64,000 nucleotides of DNA from JADLHS01 sp039806955 (lineage in GTDB: Bacteria; Verrucomicrobiota; Verrucomicrobiia; Limisphaerales; JADLHS01), in NCBI GenBank assembly GCA_039806955.1, contig JBDHQI010000004.1:117163-181162 (forward strand). The letters are read 5' to 3'. The notes under the pieces were generated by a model, which saw only the letters and a list, made by a program, of their open reading frames with translations, made no database searches and had not been told where the DNA came from. Of this stretch, positions 25,653 to 34,060 are shown piece by piece. Each line of letters starts with the position of its first letter. The first letter of the stretch is position 1. Both the position numbers and the translations under genes were made by a program.

Positions 25653-26121
25653 ATAATTCTCCCGTGAGTTCATCCATTGTGCAGGCAATCGGCAGTTCGT
25701 AGCCCGCTTTTTCAACGAGCTTCCGCAGCCGGGCTTGAATTTCGACGTTCGCAATGTGCCTGCAATTCCACGTTAGCAAGATATCCATTTGATGAACGGT
25801 TGCGAGTGCAATGTGGGCGGCATCGGCGTCGGCCTTGGCCGGAACAAGCCCCGAGTCCAGAATCCGCCGGGTCAAGGCCACCACCTCATCCGTCAAATCC
25901 AGAACCGGAATATCGGCCAGGACCTTCAGGCGGCGATTAGCCATCGCTCGCTCTCCGACGGCGATTTCATCCAGGACGATTTGCGAAGTGAACAACTCGT
26001 GACGGTGACGTTTCAAATCCCACCAGTCCTTGGTCATCTGTTGCCGCGCCGCTTGGAGCAAGTCGCGCGCGGGGCGGGCGACAACATAACTCGGGATCGT
26101 GCTTTCGATGTAAATTCGCAT
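25636..26121 (-). CDS. vapC: PIN-domain (VapC-like) nuclease toxin
   Basis: A 161-residue PIN protein. Acidic active-site positions can be traced as Glu in 'IYIESTIPSY', Glu in 'VLDEIAVGE', Asp in 'KADADAAHIALA' and the 'LLTWNCRHIAN' strand. The first position is Glu rather than the commoner Asp. Such enzymes cleave tRNA or other RNA and are held in check by a small partner. The gene starts eight bases after the thrC stop and is followed by the small overlapping gene, so it is embedded in the SAM-riboswitch operon. Confidence 0.83.
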   Translation of the reverse strand: MRIYIESTIPSYVVARPARDLLQAARQQMTKDWWDLKRHRHELFTSQIVLDEIAVGERAMANRRLKVLADIPVLDLTDEVVALTRRILDSGLVPAKADADAAHIALATVHQMDILLTWNCRHIANVEIQARLRKLVEKAGYELPIACTMDELTGELYERND

Positions 26122-26129
26122 GGCGAATT

Positions 26130-27389
26130 TTACACGCTCACCTTCTCCTCACTCGCCAGCATCGCTTCAAACTCCCGCAGGCTTGGCTTGATTTCGCGCG
26201 TCTTGCCGACGTGGCCCACGACGGCGTCGAGCGTTTTGAGGCCGTTGCCGGTGATGCAGAGGACGGCAGAATCATTCGCCGGAATCTTACCCGAGGTAAT
26301 GAGTTTCTTGGCAACAGCCGCAGTCACACCGCCGGCGGTTTCGGCGAAGATGCCTTCGTGCTCGGCGAGCAGGCGGATGCCTTCGCGGATTTCGTCGTCG
26401 GTCACGTCGTCGGCCGCGCCGCCGGTTTCCTTCATCACGCGCAACGCGTAGAAGCCGTCCGCCGGCGTGCCGATGGCGAGGGATTTCGCAATCGTGTTCG
26501 GTTTGACGGGCTTGAAGAAATCCAGTCCCGCCTTTTGCGCGACGGAGATCGGCGAGCAACCGGTCGCCTGCGCGCCGTGAATGGCGTGCTTGGTGTCTGG
26601 TGCGAGGCCGAGTTTGATAAGTTCCTGATAGCCTTTGTGGATTTTCGTCAGCAACGAGCCGGAAGCCATGGGAACAACCGTGTGTTGCGGGATGTTCCAG
26701 CCGAGTTGTTCGACGATCTCGTAAGCCTGGCTCTTCGAGCCTTCGGCGTAGTAGGGGCGCATGTTCACGTTCACGAACGCCCAGCCGAACTTGCCCGCGA
26801 TCTCGGCGCAGAGCCGGTTCACCTCGTCGTAGTGCCCCTTGATGCCGATGACGTTCGCGCCATAGACCAGCGAGTTGAGCACCTTGCCGTGTTCGAGGTC
26901 GGACGGGATGAAGACGTAGGACTTCAAGCCGGCGCTGGCGGCGTTGGCGGCCACGGAATTGGCGAGGTTGCCGGTTGAAGCGCAGGCCACCGTTTCAAAG
27001 CCGAGTTCCTTCGAGCGGCTCAACGCGACGCTGACGACGCGGTCTTTGAACGAAAGCGTGGGATAATTGACGGCGTCGTTCTTGATCCAGAGTTCGCGAA
27101 TGCCGAGCGCCTTGGCGAGGTGGTCCGCCTTCACGAGCGGCGTGAAACCAACCTGCGTGCCGACGGTGGGTTCGCCCGCCACGGGCAGCAGTTCGCGGTA
27201 CCGCCACATCGTCCTTGGGCGCGATTGGATGGCGGCCCTGGTCAAAGACTTCTTGATGCGGTCGTAATCGTAGGCGACTTCGAGCGGGCCGAAGTCGAAT
27301 TCGCAGACGTGCGTGGCGGCGAGCGGGTATTCGCGGCCGCACTCGCGGCACTTGAGCGCCTTCATGAATCCTTCGTGTTTTTCACTCAT
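26130..27389 (-). CDS. thrC: Threonine synthase-like PLP enzyme
   Basis: A 419-residue fold-type II PLP enzyme. The N-terminal region has a zinc-ribbon remnant ('CRECGREYP...HVC'; the fourth Cys expected in 'VCEECFGPLEV' is Asp), then the PLP lysine in 'YPTLSFKDRVVSVA', the phosphate loop 'ACASTGNLANS' and 'GAQATGCSPI'. The family converts O-phosphohomoserine to threonine. Here the gene heads an operon with a MoaD-like sulfur carrier and a NIL protein and sits behind a SAM-I riboswitch, which is unexpected for plain threonine synthesis. ATG 27389 (MSEKHEGFMKALK) is chosen; ATG 27365 is possible. Confidence 0.92.
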   Translation of the reverse strand: MSEKHEGFMKALKCRECGREYPLAATHVCEFDFGPLEVAYDYDRIKKSLTRAAIQSRPRTMWRYRELLPVAGEPTVGTQVGFTPLVKADHLAKALGIRELWIKNDAVNYPTLSFKDRVVSVALSRSKELGFETVACASTGNLANSVAANAASAGLKSYVFIPSDLEHGKVLNSLVYGANVIGIKGHYDEVNRLCAEIAGKFGWAFVNVNMRPYYAEGSKSQAYEIVEQLGWNIPQHTVVPMASGSLLTKIHKGYQELIKLGLAPDTKHAIHGAQATGCSPISVAQKAGLDFFKPVKPNTIAKSLAIGTPADGFYALRVMKETGGAADDVTDDEIREGIRLLAEHEGIFAETAGGVTAAVAKKLITSGKIPANDSAVLCITGNGLKTLDAVVGHVGKTREIKPSLREFEAMLASEEKVSV

Positions 27390-27403
27390 AAATCTTTTCG
27401 TTG

Positions 27404-27460
27404 TAGCGGCGGTCTGTGACCGCCGCATTTGATTTGTGCGACGCTCACAGACCGCCGCTA
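27404..27460. repeat. Palindromic repeat in the thrC leader
   Basis: A perfect 16-bp inverted repeat (TAGCGGCGGTCTGTGA at 27404-27419 and its complement at 27445-27460). The left part also folds on itself: nine-base arms around TGT at 27406-27426. A third related copy (TCACAGACCGCCGCC) lies at 27552-27566 inside the riboswitch. It looks like a dispersed REP-type element that has been inserted into the 5' leader. Confidence 0.8.
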
Positions 27461-27474
27461 TAATTTCAGGGGCA

Positions 27475-27510
27475 AACAAAAAGCCCCGACTCATGGAGAG
27501 AAGGGGCTGC
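27475..27510 (-). terminator. Intrinsic terminator of the SAM riboswitch
   Basis: On the minus strand a stem AGCCCC/GGGGCT (27503-27508 with 27482-27487) is followed by a run of T (27478-27482). The 5' side contains CTTCTC, complementary to GAGAAG at the 3' strand of riboswitch helix P1, giving a ready-made antiterminator when SAM is absent. It lies about 90 bases before the thrC start. Confidence 0.85.
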
Positions 27511-27525
27511 AAACTGGCGCACGCT

Positions 27526-27662
27526 TCTCATTTTTCCCGAGTGGAACATTGGTCACAGACCGCCGCCACAATCGGGCTGGAATTGGCACCTGCACTGAAA
27601 CTCGCGCTTCAACCGGTTGCCGTGGCGTCATCGGGCCAGTCCCTCAGCCACTCTGCATGAGA
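27526..27662 (-). promoter_or_regulatory. SAM-I (S-box) riboswitch aptamer upstream of thrC
   Basis: Read on the minus strand, the element has P1 strands TCTCAT (27657-27662) and ATGAGA (27526-27531), the strongly conserved core GAGGGACTGGCCC, then GATGACGCC, GGCAACC and GGTGCCAATTCC in the right order for the SAM-I family. P4 (CCCGA paired with TCGGG) is enlarged by a palindromic repeat sequence. A terminator with an alternative pairing to the P1 3' strand follows directly, so high SAM should stop transcription of thrC-(toxin genes)-moaD-NIL. Identification rests on core motifs and pairing; it was not scored with a covariance model. Confidence 0.93.
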
Positions 27663-27685
27663 CCGTTGGTATCAACGGATGCGGA

Positions 27686-27715
27686 TAGATTGATGAGGAG
27701 GTTGAACATTGTCAA
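27686..27715 (-). promoter_or_regulatory. Possible promoter of the thrC operon
   Basis: A perfect -35 box TTGACA (27715 to 27710, minus strand) is followed after 18 bases by AATCTA (27691 to 27686), a weak -10. Transcription from here would start just before the riboswitch P1 helix, which fits its position. Confidence 0.35.
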
Positions 27716-28114
27716 AAGATTATTTCCACAAAGCATTGCGCCGAAAATCCGATCAAATGGTAATGCGCAGGCGGCCGCTGGGCTGGCGGTATTCGGTTGG
27801 AGGCGGCGTGGATTGTGAAGAAGCCGAATTACGAGGGAAATTTGTTCAGTGGATTTTCCGAAACGGAGCGGTGGCGCGTTCATCAAAAACTTATTGGTTG
27901 CATTACCCCGACCGAAAGTAGTGAAAAATTTCACAAAGAGTCTTGCAGTCAGGTGAGGGGCTTAGTAATCATTTTTTGTCGTTGCGGAGTTGGTTGGGTT
28001 GAATTATTCCTCCCCCCCGCGATTTTTCCTGTGAAGTCGGCTTGGCGTTGAGCCGATTTTTCTATGGGCGTTTTGTATTCATTAGTTATTGCGACGGACT
28101 GAAAGCGATTTGCG
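27716..28114. other. Intergenic region before the ACIII operon, no gene seen
   Basis: About 400 bases between the divergent thrC leader and actA. Short open frames here (for example 27709-27921) have no recognisable features. It contains runs such as a C7 tract near 28013-28019. The actA promoter must lie here, but I could not pick a convincing pair of boxes. Confidence 0.5.
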
Positions 28115-28783
28115 ATGTCAGCCATTTTTCCGAAGTGGACCAACAAGCTGCCGTTGATGATCATCATAGGTGGCACGTTGACAGCCGGAGCTGTCACGGC
28201 AGGCGTGTGGTATTATTTCACGCCGAAATATTTTCGAGTCGGCTATCAGCCCATCCAGCCGGTGGCCTTCTCTCATGCCACGCACGCGGGGCAATTAGGC
28301 ATTGATTGCCGGTATTGCCACAGCGCGGTGGAAAAATCCTGGTTTTCCAACATTCCCTCCAGCTCGACGTGCATGAACTGCCACAATCAGGTGCTGAAGG
28401 ATGATCCGCGGCTCGCGCTGGTGCGTGAGAGCGCCGCGACCGGCAAGCCGATTCCGTGGGTGCAGATCCATCGCGTGCCGGATTTCGTGTATTTCAATCA
28501 CGCGGTTCACGTCAACCGGGGTATCAGTTGTGTGGAATGTCATGGGCGCGTGGATCAGATGGAGGAAGTTTACCACGCCAAGCCGTTGAGCATGTCGTTC
28601 TGTCTGGATTGCCATAATAATCCGGCGTCCAAAGTGCGTCCGGTGGACAAGATTACTGATCTCAGTTGGACTCCCAGTGAAGATCCGAACGAAGCTGCCA
28701 AACGGCAGGAGGCCTTCGGCAAGAAGTTCGTCCACGATTTTCGCGTCGAGTCAATGAACAACTGTTCAGCCTGTCACCGATGA
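28115..28783 (+). CDS. actA: ACIII subunit ActA, pentaheme cytochrome c
   Basis: A 222-residue membrane-anchored cytochrome with one N-terminal helix (about residues 14-33) and five CxxCH heme sites: CRYCH, CMNCH, CVECH, CLDCH and CSACH. This matches ActA of alternative complex III, the quinol:electron-acceptor oxidoreductase that replaces the bc1 complex in many Bacteroidota, Chloroflexota and Verrucomicrobiota. The hemes lie on the periplasmic side and pass electrons from the iron-sulfur subunit. It heads the operon, and its stop overlaps the actB ATG by four bases. Confidence 0.93.
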   Translation: MSAIFPKWTNKLPLMIIIGGTLTAGAVTAGVWYYFTPKYFRVGYQPIQPVAFSHATHAGQLGIDCRYCHSAVEKSWFSNIPSSSTCMNCHNQVLKDDPRLALVRESAATGKPIPWVQIHRVPDFVYFNHAVHVNRGISCVECHGRVDQMEEVYHAKPLSMSFCLDCHNNPASKVRPVDKITDLSWTPSEDPNEAAKRQEAFGKKFVHDFRVESMNNCSACHR

Positions 28784-31700
28784 AAAATCCTCCTGCTCCT
28801 GATCGCCAACTCCAGTCCGGTCGCGTCTATTGGCGCGGCTTGGAGCAACTGTCCGAAACGCCCGAGTTCAAAGAGTTTTTGGAACGTGAATTTCCCGCGA
28901 ACTCCGACGATTTCTCCGATCCGGTTTCGCGCCGCCACTTTGTTAAAATCATGTCCGCCTCGCTGGCGCTGGCCGGCATCGGGTTGGGCGCAACGGGTTG
29001 TCGGCGTCCGGAAGACAAGCTGATGCCCTTCGGCAAAGCGCCGGAAAATTATATTCACGGTACCGCGCAATATTTCGCCACCGCCATGCCGACGCGCAGC
29101 GGCGCGATTCCGCTCGTGGCCAAGTCGTATGAAGGCCGCCCGATCAAACTGGAGGGCAATCCATTGTTCCCCGGCGGCAACGGCGGCACGGATCGGTTTG
29201 CGCAGGCTTCCATTCTGAATTTGTATGATCCCGACCGCGCCATGCGCTTCGCCAAAGGGGCGGGCGGGGAGCGCGCGGTGGCGACGGCCAGTGAAGCGAC
29301 GGATTTTCTGGATGGGCAGGCGCGCAAGTTCAGCGCAAATCAGGGTCAAGGTTTGGCGATCCTGGTTGAGCAGACCCATTCGCCCTCGCGGGAGCGTTTG
29401 CGGCAGGAGATAACGAAGAAATTGCCGCAGGCCAAGTGGTACACCTACGACGCGGTGGACACGGGAATTTATCAGCGCGCCGCCAGTCAGGCGTTCGGCA
29501 AATCCGTGCGGCCCATTTTCCATTACGACGCGGCGGATACGATTTTGTCGCTCGATTGCGACTTCTTGGGGAACGAGGACGAAGCGTTCAGCAGCATCCG
29601 CAAATTTACGAGTCGCCGGAAAATTACTTCGCCAAAAGATAAATTAAACCGGCTCTACTCGGTGGAATCGTTGTTCACGGTGACCGGCATGAACGCGGAT
29701 CACCGGTTGCGCGTTCCGGCGAGCACGGTGCTTTCGGTCACCGCCGCGATTGCGGCCGAGCTGGGAATTACCGTTGGTAATCTGGCGGCGACGGCCAACT
29801 CGCCGGTGGATTCCAAATGGATTTCAGAATGTGCCAAGGACTTGAAGGCGAGCGCCGGTAAAGCGTTGGTCGTGGTGGGGGTGGGACAACCGTTGGTGGC
29901 GCACCTGCTCGCTGCGGCCATCAATGAGAAGTTGGGGGCGATTGGGAAGACTTTGGCATTGGTTGAAGCGCCGGCCGTTATTTCTGTCGGATTGAGTGAG
30001 TTGGCGCAGTCGCTGAACCGTGGTGAAGTGGAGACGCTGGCGATCCTTGGTGGAAATCCGGTGCATAACGCGCCCGCGGATTTGAATTGGGCCGCCACGC
30101 AGCGCAAAGCCAAAACGGTGGTTCGCCTGGGCTATTACGAAGATGAAACGGGTGAGCAGGCTGACTGGCATTTTCCCGAGACGCATTATTTGGAATCATG
30201 GAGTGACGCACGCGCCAATGATGGCACGCTGGTGCCGATTCAGCCGCTGATTGCGCCGCTGTTTGGCGGGGTGACGGATCTGGAATTTTTGTCGCGGCTC
30301 GCTGGATTGACGGAGCTAAACCCGAACCGGATCGTGCGCACGACGTTTGCCAGCCTCACGGGCGATGCGTCCGAAGCGGCGTGGAACAAGTTTCTCCATG
30401 ATGGTTTCGCGCCTGGCTCCGCACTGAAGACAGTCAGTGCGAGCGTGGTGAGTTCAGTGGTCAGTGCCGCTGTGCAGCGCGCCAATAGCGTGACTGTCGG
30501 CAAGGACAATTTGGAAGTCGTCCTGTATCGGGATGCGAAAGTGGATGACGGCCGCTTTGCCAACAACGGCTGGTTACAGGAGTTGCCAGACCCCGTCACG
30601 AAGATCACCTGGGACAACGCGGTGTTGGTGAGCCGCAAGACGGCGCGCGAGTTGGGCGTACAAAACAACGAAGTCGTCGAGGTTTCCATTGGTGATCGAA
30701 AAGTGGTCGGGCCGATTTGGACGCAGCCCGGCATGGCGGATTTCTCGCTCGGCATGGCGATTGGTTACGGACGTCGCAAGGCGGGTCGGGTCGGCGTGGG
30801 TGCCGGGTTCGATGCCTATCCGTTGCTGAGTACCCAGACCGGCTATATCGCCACCAGCGCCAAAGTGCGTCGGCTCGGTCATAAATATCCGATTTCCTGC
30901 ACGCAGACGCACTGGAGCATGGAAGGGCGGGCGATTGTTCGCGAGGCGAACCTGGATCAGTTCAGGACGCATCCGGATTTTGCGCAGCGGATGAACGCGC
31001 CGGAAGCGCCGGACGAATCGCCGATGTATCCCAATCCGTTGGACGATCCCAAGCGCCGATCGAAGTTGCACCAGTGGGGCATGGCGATTGATCTTAACAC
31101 CTGCGTCGGTTGCGGCGCGTGTGTGCTGGCCTGTCAGGCGGAGAATAACATTCCCATCGTCGGCAAGGATTTGGTGGCGCGCGGACGCGAGATGCAGTGG
31201 ATGCGGATTGACCGCTATTTCTCGGCGAGTTCCAAGGAACACACTTGGGGTCAGTGGTTCAATGACGAGACCTACAAGCGTGATCAGGATCAGCAGTTCA
31301 ACGAGTGGATTGACAACGTGCAGGCGGTAAACCAGCCAATGCTGTGCCAGCACTGTGAAGCCGCGCCGTGCGAAAACGTCTGCCCGGTCAACGCCACCGT
31401 GCATGACGGCGAGGGGTTGAACGTGATGGTTTACAACCGGTGTGTCGGCACCCGGTATTGTTCCAATAACTGTCCGTACAAGGTGCGCCGTTACAATTAT
31501 CTGGATTACAACAAGCGCCCGCTGTCCGAGTTGAAAGGCCCGTTCTACGCCACGGCGCTGTTGCACTCCACCGATGATGAATGGGACTTGAAGCGGTGGT
31601 GGCGTGATCCGGAATCCGGCATGCGCTCGGAGCAGGAGTGGGATTTGATCCGGATGCTCAAGAATCCGGACGTCACGGTTCGCATGCGGGGCGTCATGGA

Positions 31701-32103
31701 AAAATGCACGTTCTGCGTGCAACGCATCGAGGCCGCGAAAATCGCGCAAAAGATCAAAGCGGGTGAATCGGGCGATGTCGTGGTGCCCGATGGCGTCATC
31801 AAGACCGCCTGCGAACAGGCGTGTCCGGCGGGCGCGATTGTTTTTGGCAACACGTTGGACCCGAAGAGTCGGGTTTCACAGCTCAAGGAGCAGCAGCGCA
31901 ATTATACGGTATTGGACTTCCTGAAGACCAAACCGCGGATCACGTATCTCGCCAAGGTGCGCAACCCGAATCCGGCCATGCCGGATTACACCGCGCCGTT
32001 TACGTTCGAGGAATTTGAATTAAAGAATGGAAATCCATTTACTCATGGAGACAGTGAAACGTCGTCACATTCCGGCGCCAAGATTAACGAAGGAGCGCTC
32101 TGA
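28780..32103 (+). CDS. actB: ACIII subunit ActB, fused molybdopterin-oxidoreductase-like and 4Fe-4S protein
   Basis: 1107 residues. A twin-arginine motif 'SRRHFVKIMSASLALAGIGL' sits near residue 50, followed by a lipobox-like Cys. Residues about 80-720 resemble molybdopterin oxidoreductases but, as in all ActB proteins, no cofactor is expected. The C-terminal part carries four 4Fe-4S cluster motifs: 'CVGCGACVLACQ' (about 775), 'CQHCEAAPCENVCP' (about 857), 'CVGTRYCSNNCP' (about 888), and 'CTFC' with 'ACEQACPAG' (about 977 and 1011). It forms the peripheral electron wire of ACIII. It overlaps actA by four bases and actC by one. Confidence 0.94.
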   Translation: MKNPPAPDRQLQSGRVYWRGLEQLSETPEFKEFLEREFPANSDDFSDPVSRRHFVKIMSASLALAGIGLGATGCRRPEDKLMPFGKAPENYIHGTAQYFATAMPTRSGAIPLVAKSYEGRPIKLEGNPLFPGGNGGTDRFAQASILNLYDPDRAMRFAKGAGGERAVATASEATDFLDGQARKFSANQGQGLAILVEQTHSPSRERLRQEITKKLPQAKWYTYDAVDTGIYQRAASQAFGKSVRPIFHYDAADTILSLDCDFLGNEDEAFSSIRKFTSRRKITSPKDKLNRLYSVESLFTVTGMNADHRLRVPASTVLSVTAAIAAELGITVGNLAATANSPVDSKWISECAKDLKASAGKALVVVGVGQPLVAHLLAAAINEKLGAIGKTLALVEAPAVISVGLSELAQSLNRGEVETLAILGGNPVHNAPADLNWAATQRKAKTVVRLGYYEDETGEQADWHFPETHYLESWSDARANDGTLVPIQPLIAPLFGGVTDLEFLSRLAGLTELNPNRIVRTTFASLTGDASEAAWNKFLHDGFAPGSALKTVSASVVSSVVSAAVQRANSVTVGKDNLEVVLYRDAKVDDGRFANNGWLQELPDPVTKITWDNAVLVSRKTARELGVQNNEVVEVSIGDRKVVGPIWTQPGMADFSLGMAIGYGRRKAGRVGVGAGFDAYPLLSTQTGYIATSAKVRRLGHKYPISCTQTHWSMEGRAIVREANLDQFRTHPDFAQRMNAPEAPDESPMYPNPLDDPKRRSKLHQWGMAIDLNTCVGCGACVLACQAENNIPIVGKDLVARGREMQWMRIDRYFSASSKEHTWGQWFNDETYKRDQDQQFNEWIDNVQAVNQPMLCQHCEAAPCENVCPVNATVHDGEGLNVMVYNRCVGTRYCSNNCPYKVRRYNYLDYNKRPLSELKGPFYATALLHSTDDEWDLKRWWRDPESGMRSEQEWDLIRMLKNPDVTVRMRGVMEKCTFCVQRIEAAKIAQKIKAGESGDVVVPDGVIKTACEQACPAGAIVFGNTLDPKSRVSQLKEQQRNYTVLDFLKTKPRITYLAKVRNPNPAMPDYTAPFTFEEFELKNGNPFTHGDSETSSHSGAKINEGAL

Positions 32104-33521
32104 TGTCTGAAGCCGCCACACGCACAAAAGTGCCCGTCACTCCGCTGGAGTTGGTGCGGGAGCCGTTGGTTGCGAACCAGCGCAGTTTTGGCTGGATTTC
32201 CGACCGCGTCAGCGCCGTAACCGAGGGCCGGACGCCCAAATGGTGGTGGGCGGCGTTCGTGCCCAGCCTCTGTCTGCTGGGTTTATTGGGCGCCATGCTG
32301 TACTACCAAATCGCCACGGGCGTTGGCGTTTGGGGCAACCAACATCCCACGATGTGGGGCTGGGACATTGTCAATTTCGTGTGGTGGATCGGTATCGGCC
32401 ACGCGGGCACATTGATTTCCGCGATTCTCTATCTGCTGCGGCAGAAGTGGCGAACGGCGGTGAATCGCGCCGCCGAGGCCATGACCATTTTTGCGGTGAT
32501 GTGCGCCGGCATTTATCCAGCCATCCACGTTGGCCGCGTCTGGTTTGACTGGTGGCTATTTCCGATTCCCACGTATCAAGGTCTGTGGCCACAATTCCGT
32601 TCGCCTTTGATGTGGGACGTGTTTGCGGTATCCACTTATTTCACCGTCTCCGTTTTGTTCTGGTACGTGGGGCTGATTCCCGATCTCGCCATGTTGCGCG
32701 ACCGGGCCAAGACCAAGATCAAACAATTTTTGTTCGGCCTGTTCTCATTTGGCTGGACCGGCTCCAACCGGCACTGGAGCAACTACGAAAAGGCCTATTT
32801 GATTTTGGCCGGTCTCTCCACACCGCTGGTGTTGTCCGTTCACTCGATCGTGTCGTTGGACTTCGCCGTCTCGCAGCTGCCGGGCTGGCACACCACCATC
32901 TTTCCGCCGTACTTCGTGGCGGGCGCGGTCTTCTCCGGGTTCGGCATGGTGCTGACGCTTTTGATTCCGCTGCGCAGCATGTGCCATCTGGAAGACATCA
33001 TCACCAAGCGCCACATTGATGTCATGTGCAAGGTGACGCTGGCGACGGGTTGCATCGTCAGCTACGCCTACATCATGGAATTCATCATCGCCTGGTACAG
33101 CGGTTCGGCGATGGAACGCTTCCACTTCATGAACCGCGCGCTGGGCCCGATGTGGTGGGGCTGGGTCATGATGATGAGCTGCAACATGCTCGTGCCGCAG
33201 TTGTTCTGGTTCAAAAAAATCCGCCAAAACCTGGTCGTGGTCTGGATTCTTTCGATCTTTGTGAACATCGGCATGTGGTTCGAGCGGTTCGTGATCGTGG
33301 TGGTGGGATTGTATCGCGATTTCCTTCCCTCCAGTTGGGATTATTACAAACCGACGTGGGTGGACGTTTGCACCTACCTCGGCACATTTGGCTTGTTCTT
33401 TACCTTGTTCCTATTGTTCATGCGCTTCCTACCCATGATCGCCGTATCAGAAATTAAAGGCGTTACGCCCCAGGCGGATCCGCATCATCCCGAGGCGGGC
33501 GCCAACGGAGGACATCATTGA
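32103..33521 (+). CDS. actC: ACIII subunit ActC, NrfD-like quinol-binding membrane protein
   Basis: A 472-residue polytopic protein of the NrfD/PsrC family with about ten membrane helices. Recognisable are 'NFVWWIGIGHAGTLISAILY', 'IHVGRVWFDWWLFPIP', 'HSIVSLDFAVSQLPGWH' and 'FVNIGMWFERFVIVV', the conserved quinol-site and helix-packing segments of ActC. It oxidises quinol and may couple to proton translocation. The ATG shares one base with the actB stop (TGATG), and the same junction links it to actD, so translation is coupled along the operon. Confidence 0.93.
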   Translation: MSEAATRTKVPVTPLELVREPLVANQRSFGWISDRVSAVTEGRTPKWWWAAFVPSLCLLGLLGAMLYYQIATGVGVWGNQHPTMWGWDIVNFVWWIGIGHAGTLISAILYLLRQKWRTAVNRAAEAMTIFAVMCAGIYPAIHVGRVWFDWWLFPIPTYQGLWPQFRSPLMWDVFAVSTYFTVSVLFWYVGLIPDLAMLRDRAKTKIKQFLFGLFSFGWTGSNRHWSNYEKAYLILAGLSTPLVLSVHSIVSLDFAVSQLPGWHTTIFPPYFVAGAVFSGFGMVLTLLIPLRSMCHLEDIITKRHIDVMCKVTLATGCIVSYAYIMEFIIAWYSGSAMERFHFMNRALGPMWWGWVMMMSCNMLVPQLFWFKKIRQNLVVVWILSIFVNIGMWFERFVIVVVGLYRDFLPSSWDYYKPTWVDVCTYLGTFGLFFTLFLLFMRFLPMIAVSEIKGVTPQADPHHPEAGANGGHH

Positions 33522-34060
33522 TGAGCACTCACGCAAAAGCTTTTGGCATTCTTGCTGAATTTGAAAATACCCCGACGGTGTTGCACGCGGCGGAAAAAAT
33601 TCGCGACGCCGGCTTCCGCAAATGGGACGTGTTCACGCCGTTTCCCATCCACGGCATGGATCGCGCCATGGGCGTGAAAAACTCCAAGGTCGGCTGGTTC
33701 GCGTTCCTGGGCGGAGTGACCGGTTACACCACGGGCATGTTGATGATCTGGTGGATGAACGCGGTGGATTACCAAATCATCATCGGTGGCAAACCGATGT
33801 TCAGTCCGTTCGGCGCCTTCCCGCCTTCCTACGAATTGACCATTCTGTTCGGCGCGTTTGGCGCCATCGGCGGCATGTTGTTCCTGAACCGCCTTCCGAA
33901 ACTGCATCATCCGTTGCTGAAACACCGGCGCTTTGCGCTGGCGACGCATGACAAATTCTTCGTAGTGATCGAAACGTCCGATCCCAAGTACTCTGAAACA
34001 GAAACCCGCAAACTGCTCGAAGGCGCCGGCAGCAAGCGCATCGAAATGGTGGAGGAATAA
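33521..34060 (+). CDS. actD: ACIII subunit ActD (DUF3341)
   Basis: A 179-residue protein with a short cytoplasmic alpha/beta domain ('FGILAEFENTPTVLHAAEKI', 'DVFTPFPIHGMD') followed by two membrane helices (about residues 62-85 and 100-125), the layout of DUF3341 ActD proteins that brace the membrane part of ACIII. Stop codon overlap by one base with actC upstream and with actE downstream. Confidence 0.92.
   Translation: MSTHAKAFGILAEFENTPTVLHAAEKIRDAGFRKWDVFTPFPIHGMDRAMGVKNSKVGWFAFLGGVTGYTTGMLMIWWMNAVDYQIIIGGKPMFSPFGAFPPSYELTILFGAFGAIGGMLFLNRLPKLHHPLLKHRRFALATHDKFFVVIETSDPKYSETETRKLLEGAGSKRIEMVEE

Noticed and set aside
24008..26192. Insertion sequence or integrative element as the cause of the duplicated gene ends
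   Set aside because: No transposase, integrase or resolvase frame exists in the interval, and the repeats are gene ends rather than terminal inverted repeats.
27644..27934. Short frames on both strands in the thrC-actA gap
   Set aside because: They overlap the riboswitch and promoter region and have no recognisable features.
30574..31749. Minus-strand frame of 391 codons inside actB
   Set aside because: Antisense shadow of a conserved gene with clear iron-sulfur motifs; composition is typical of reverse reading of GC-rich DNA.
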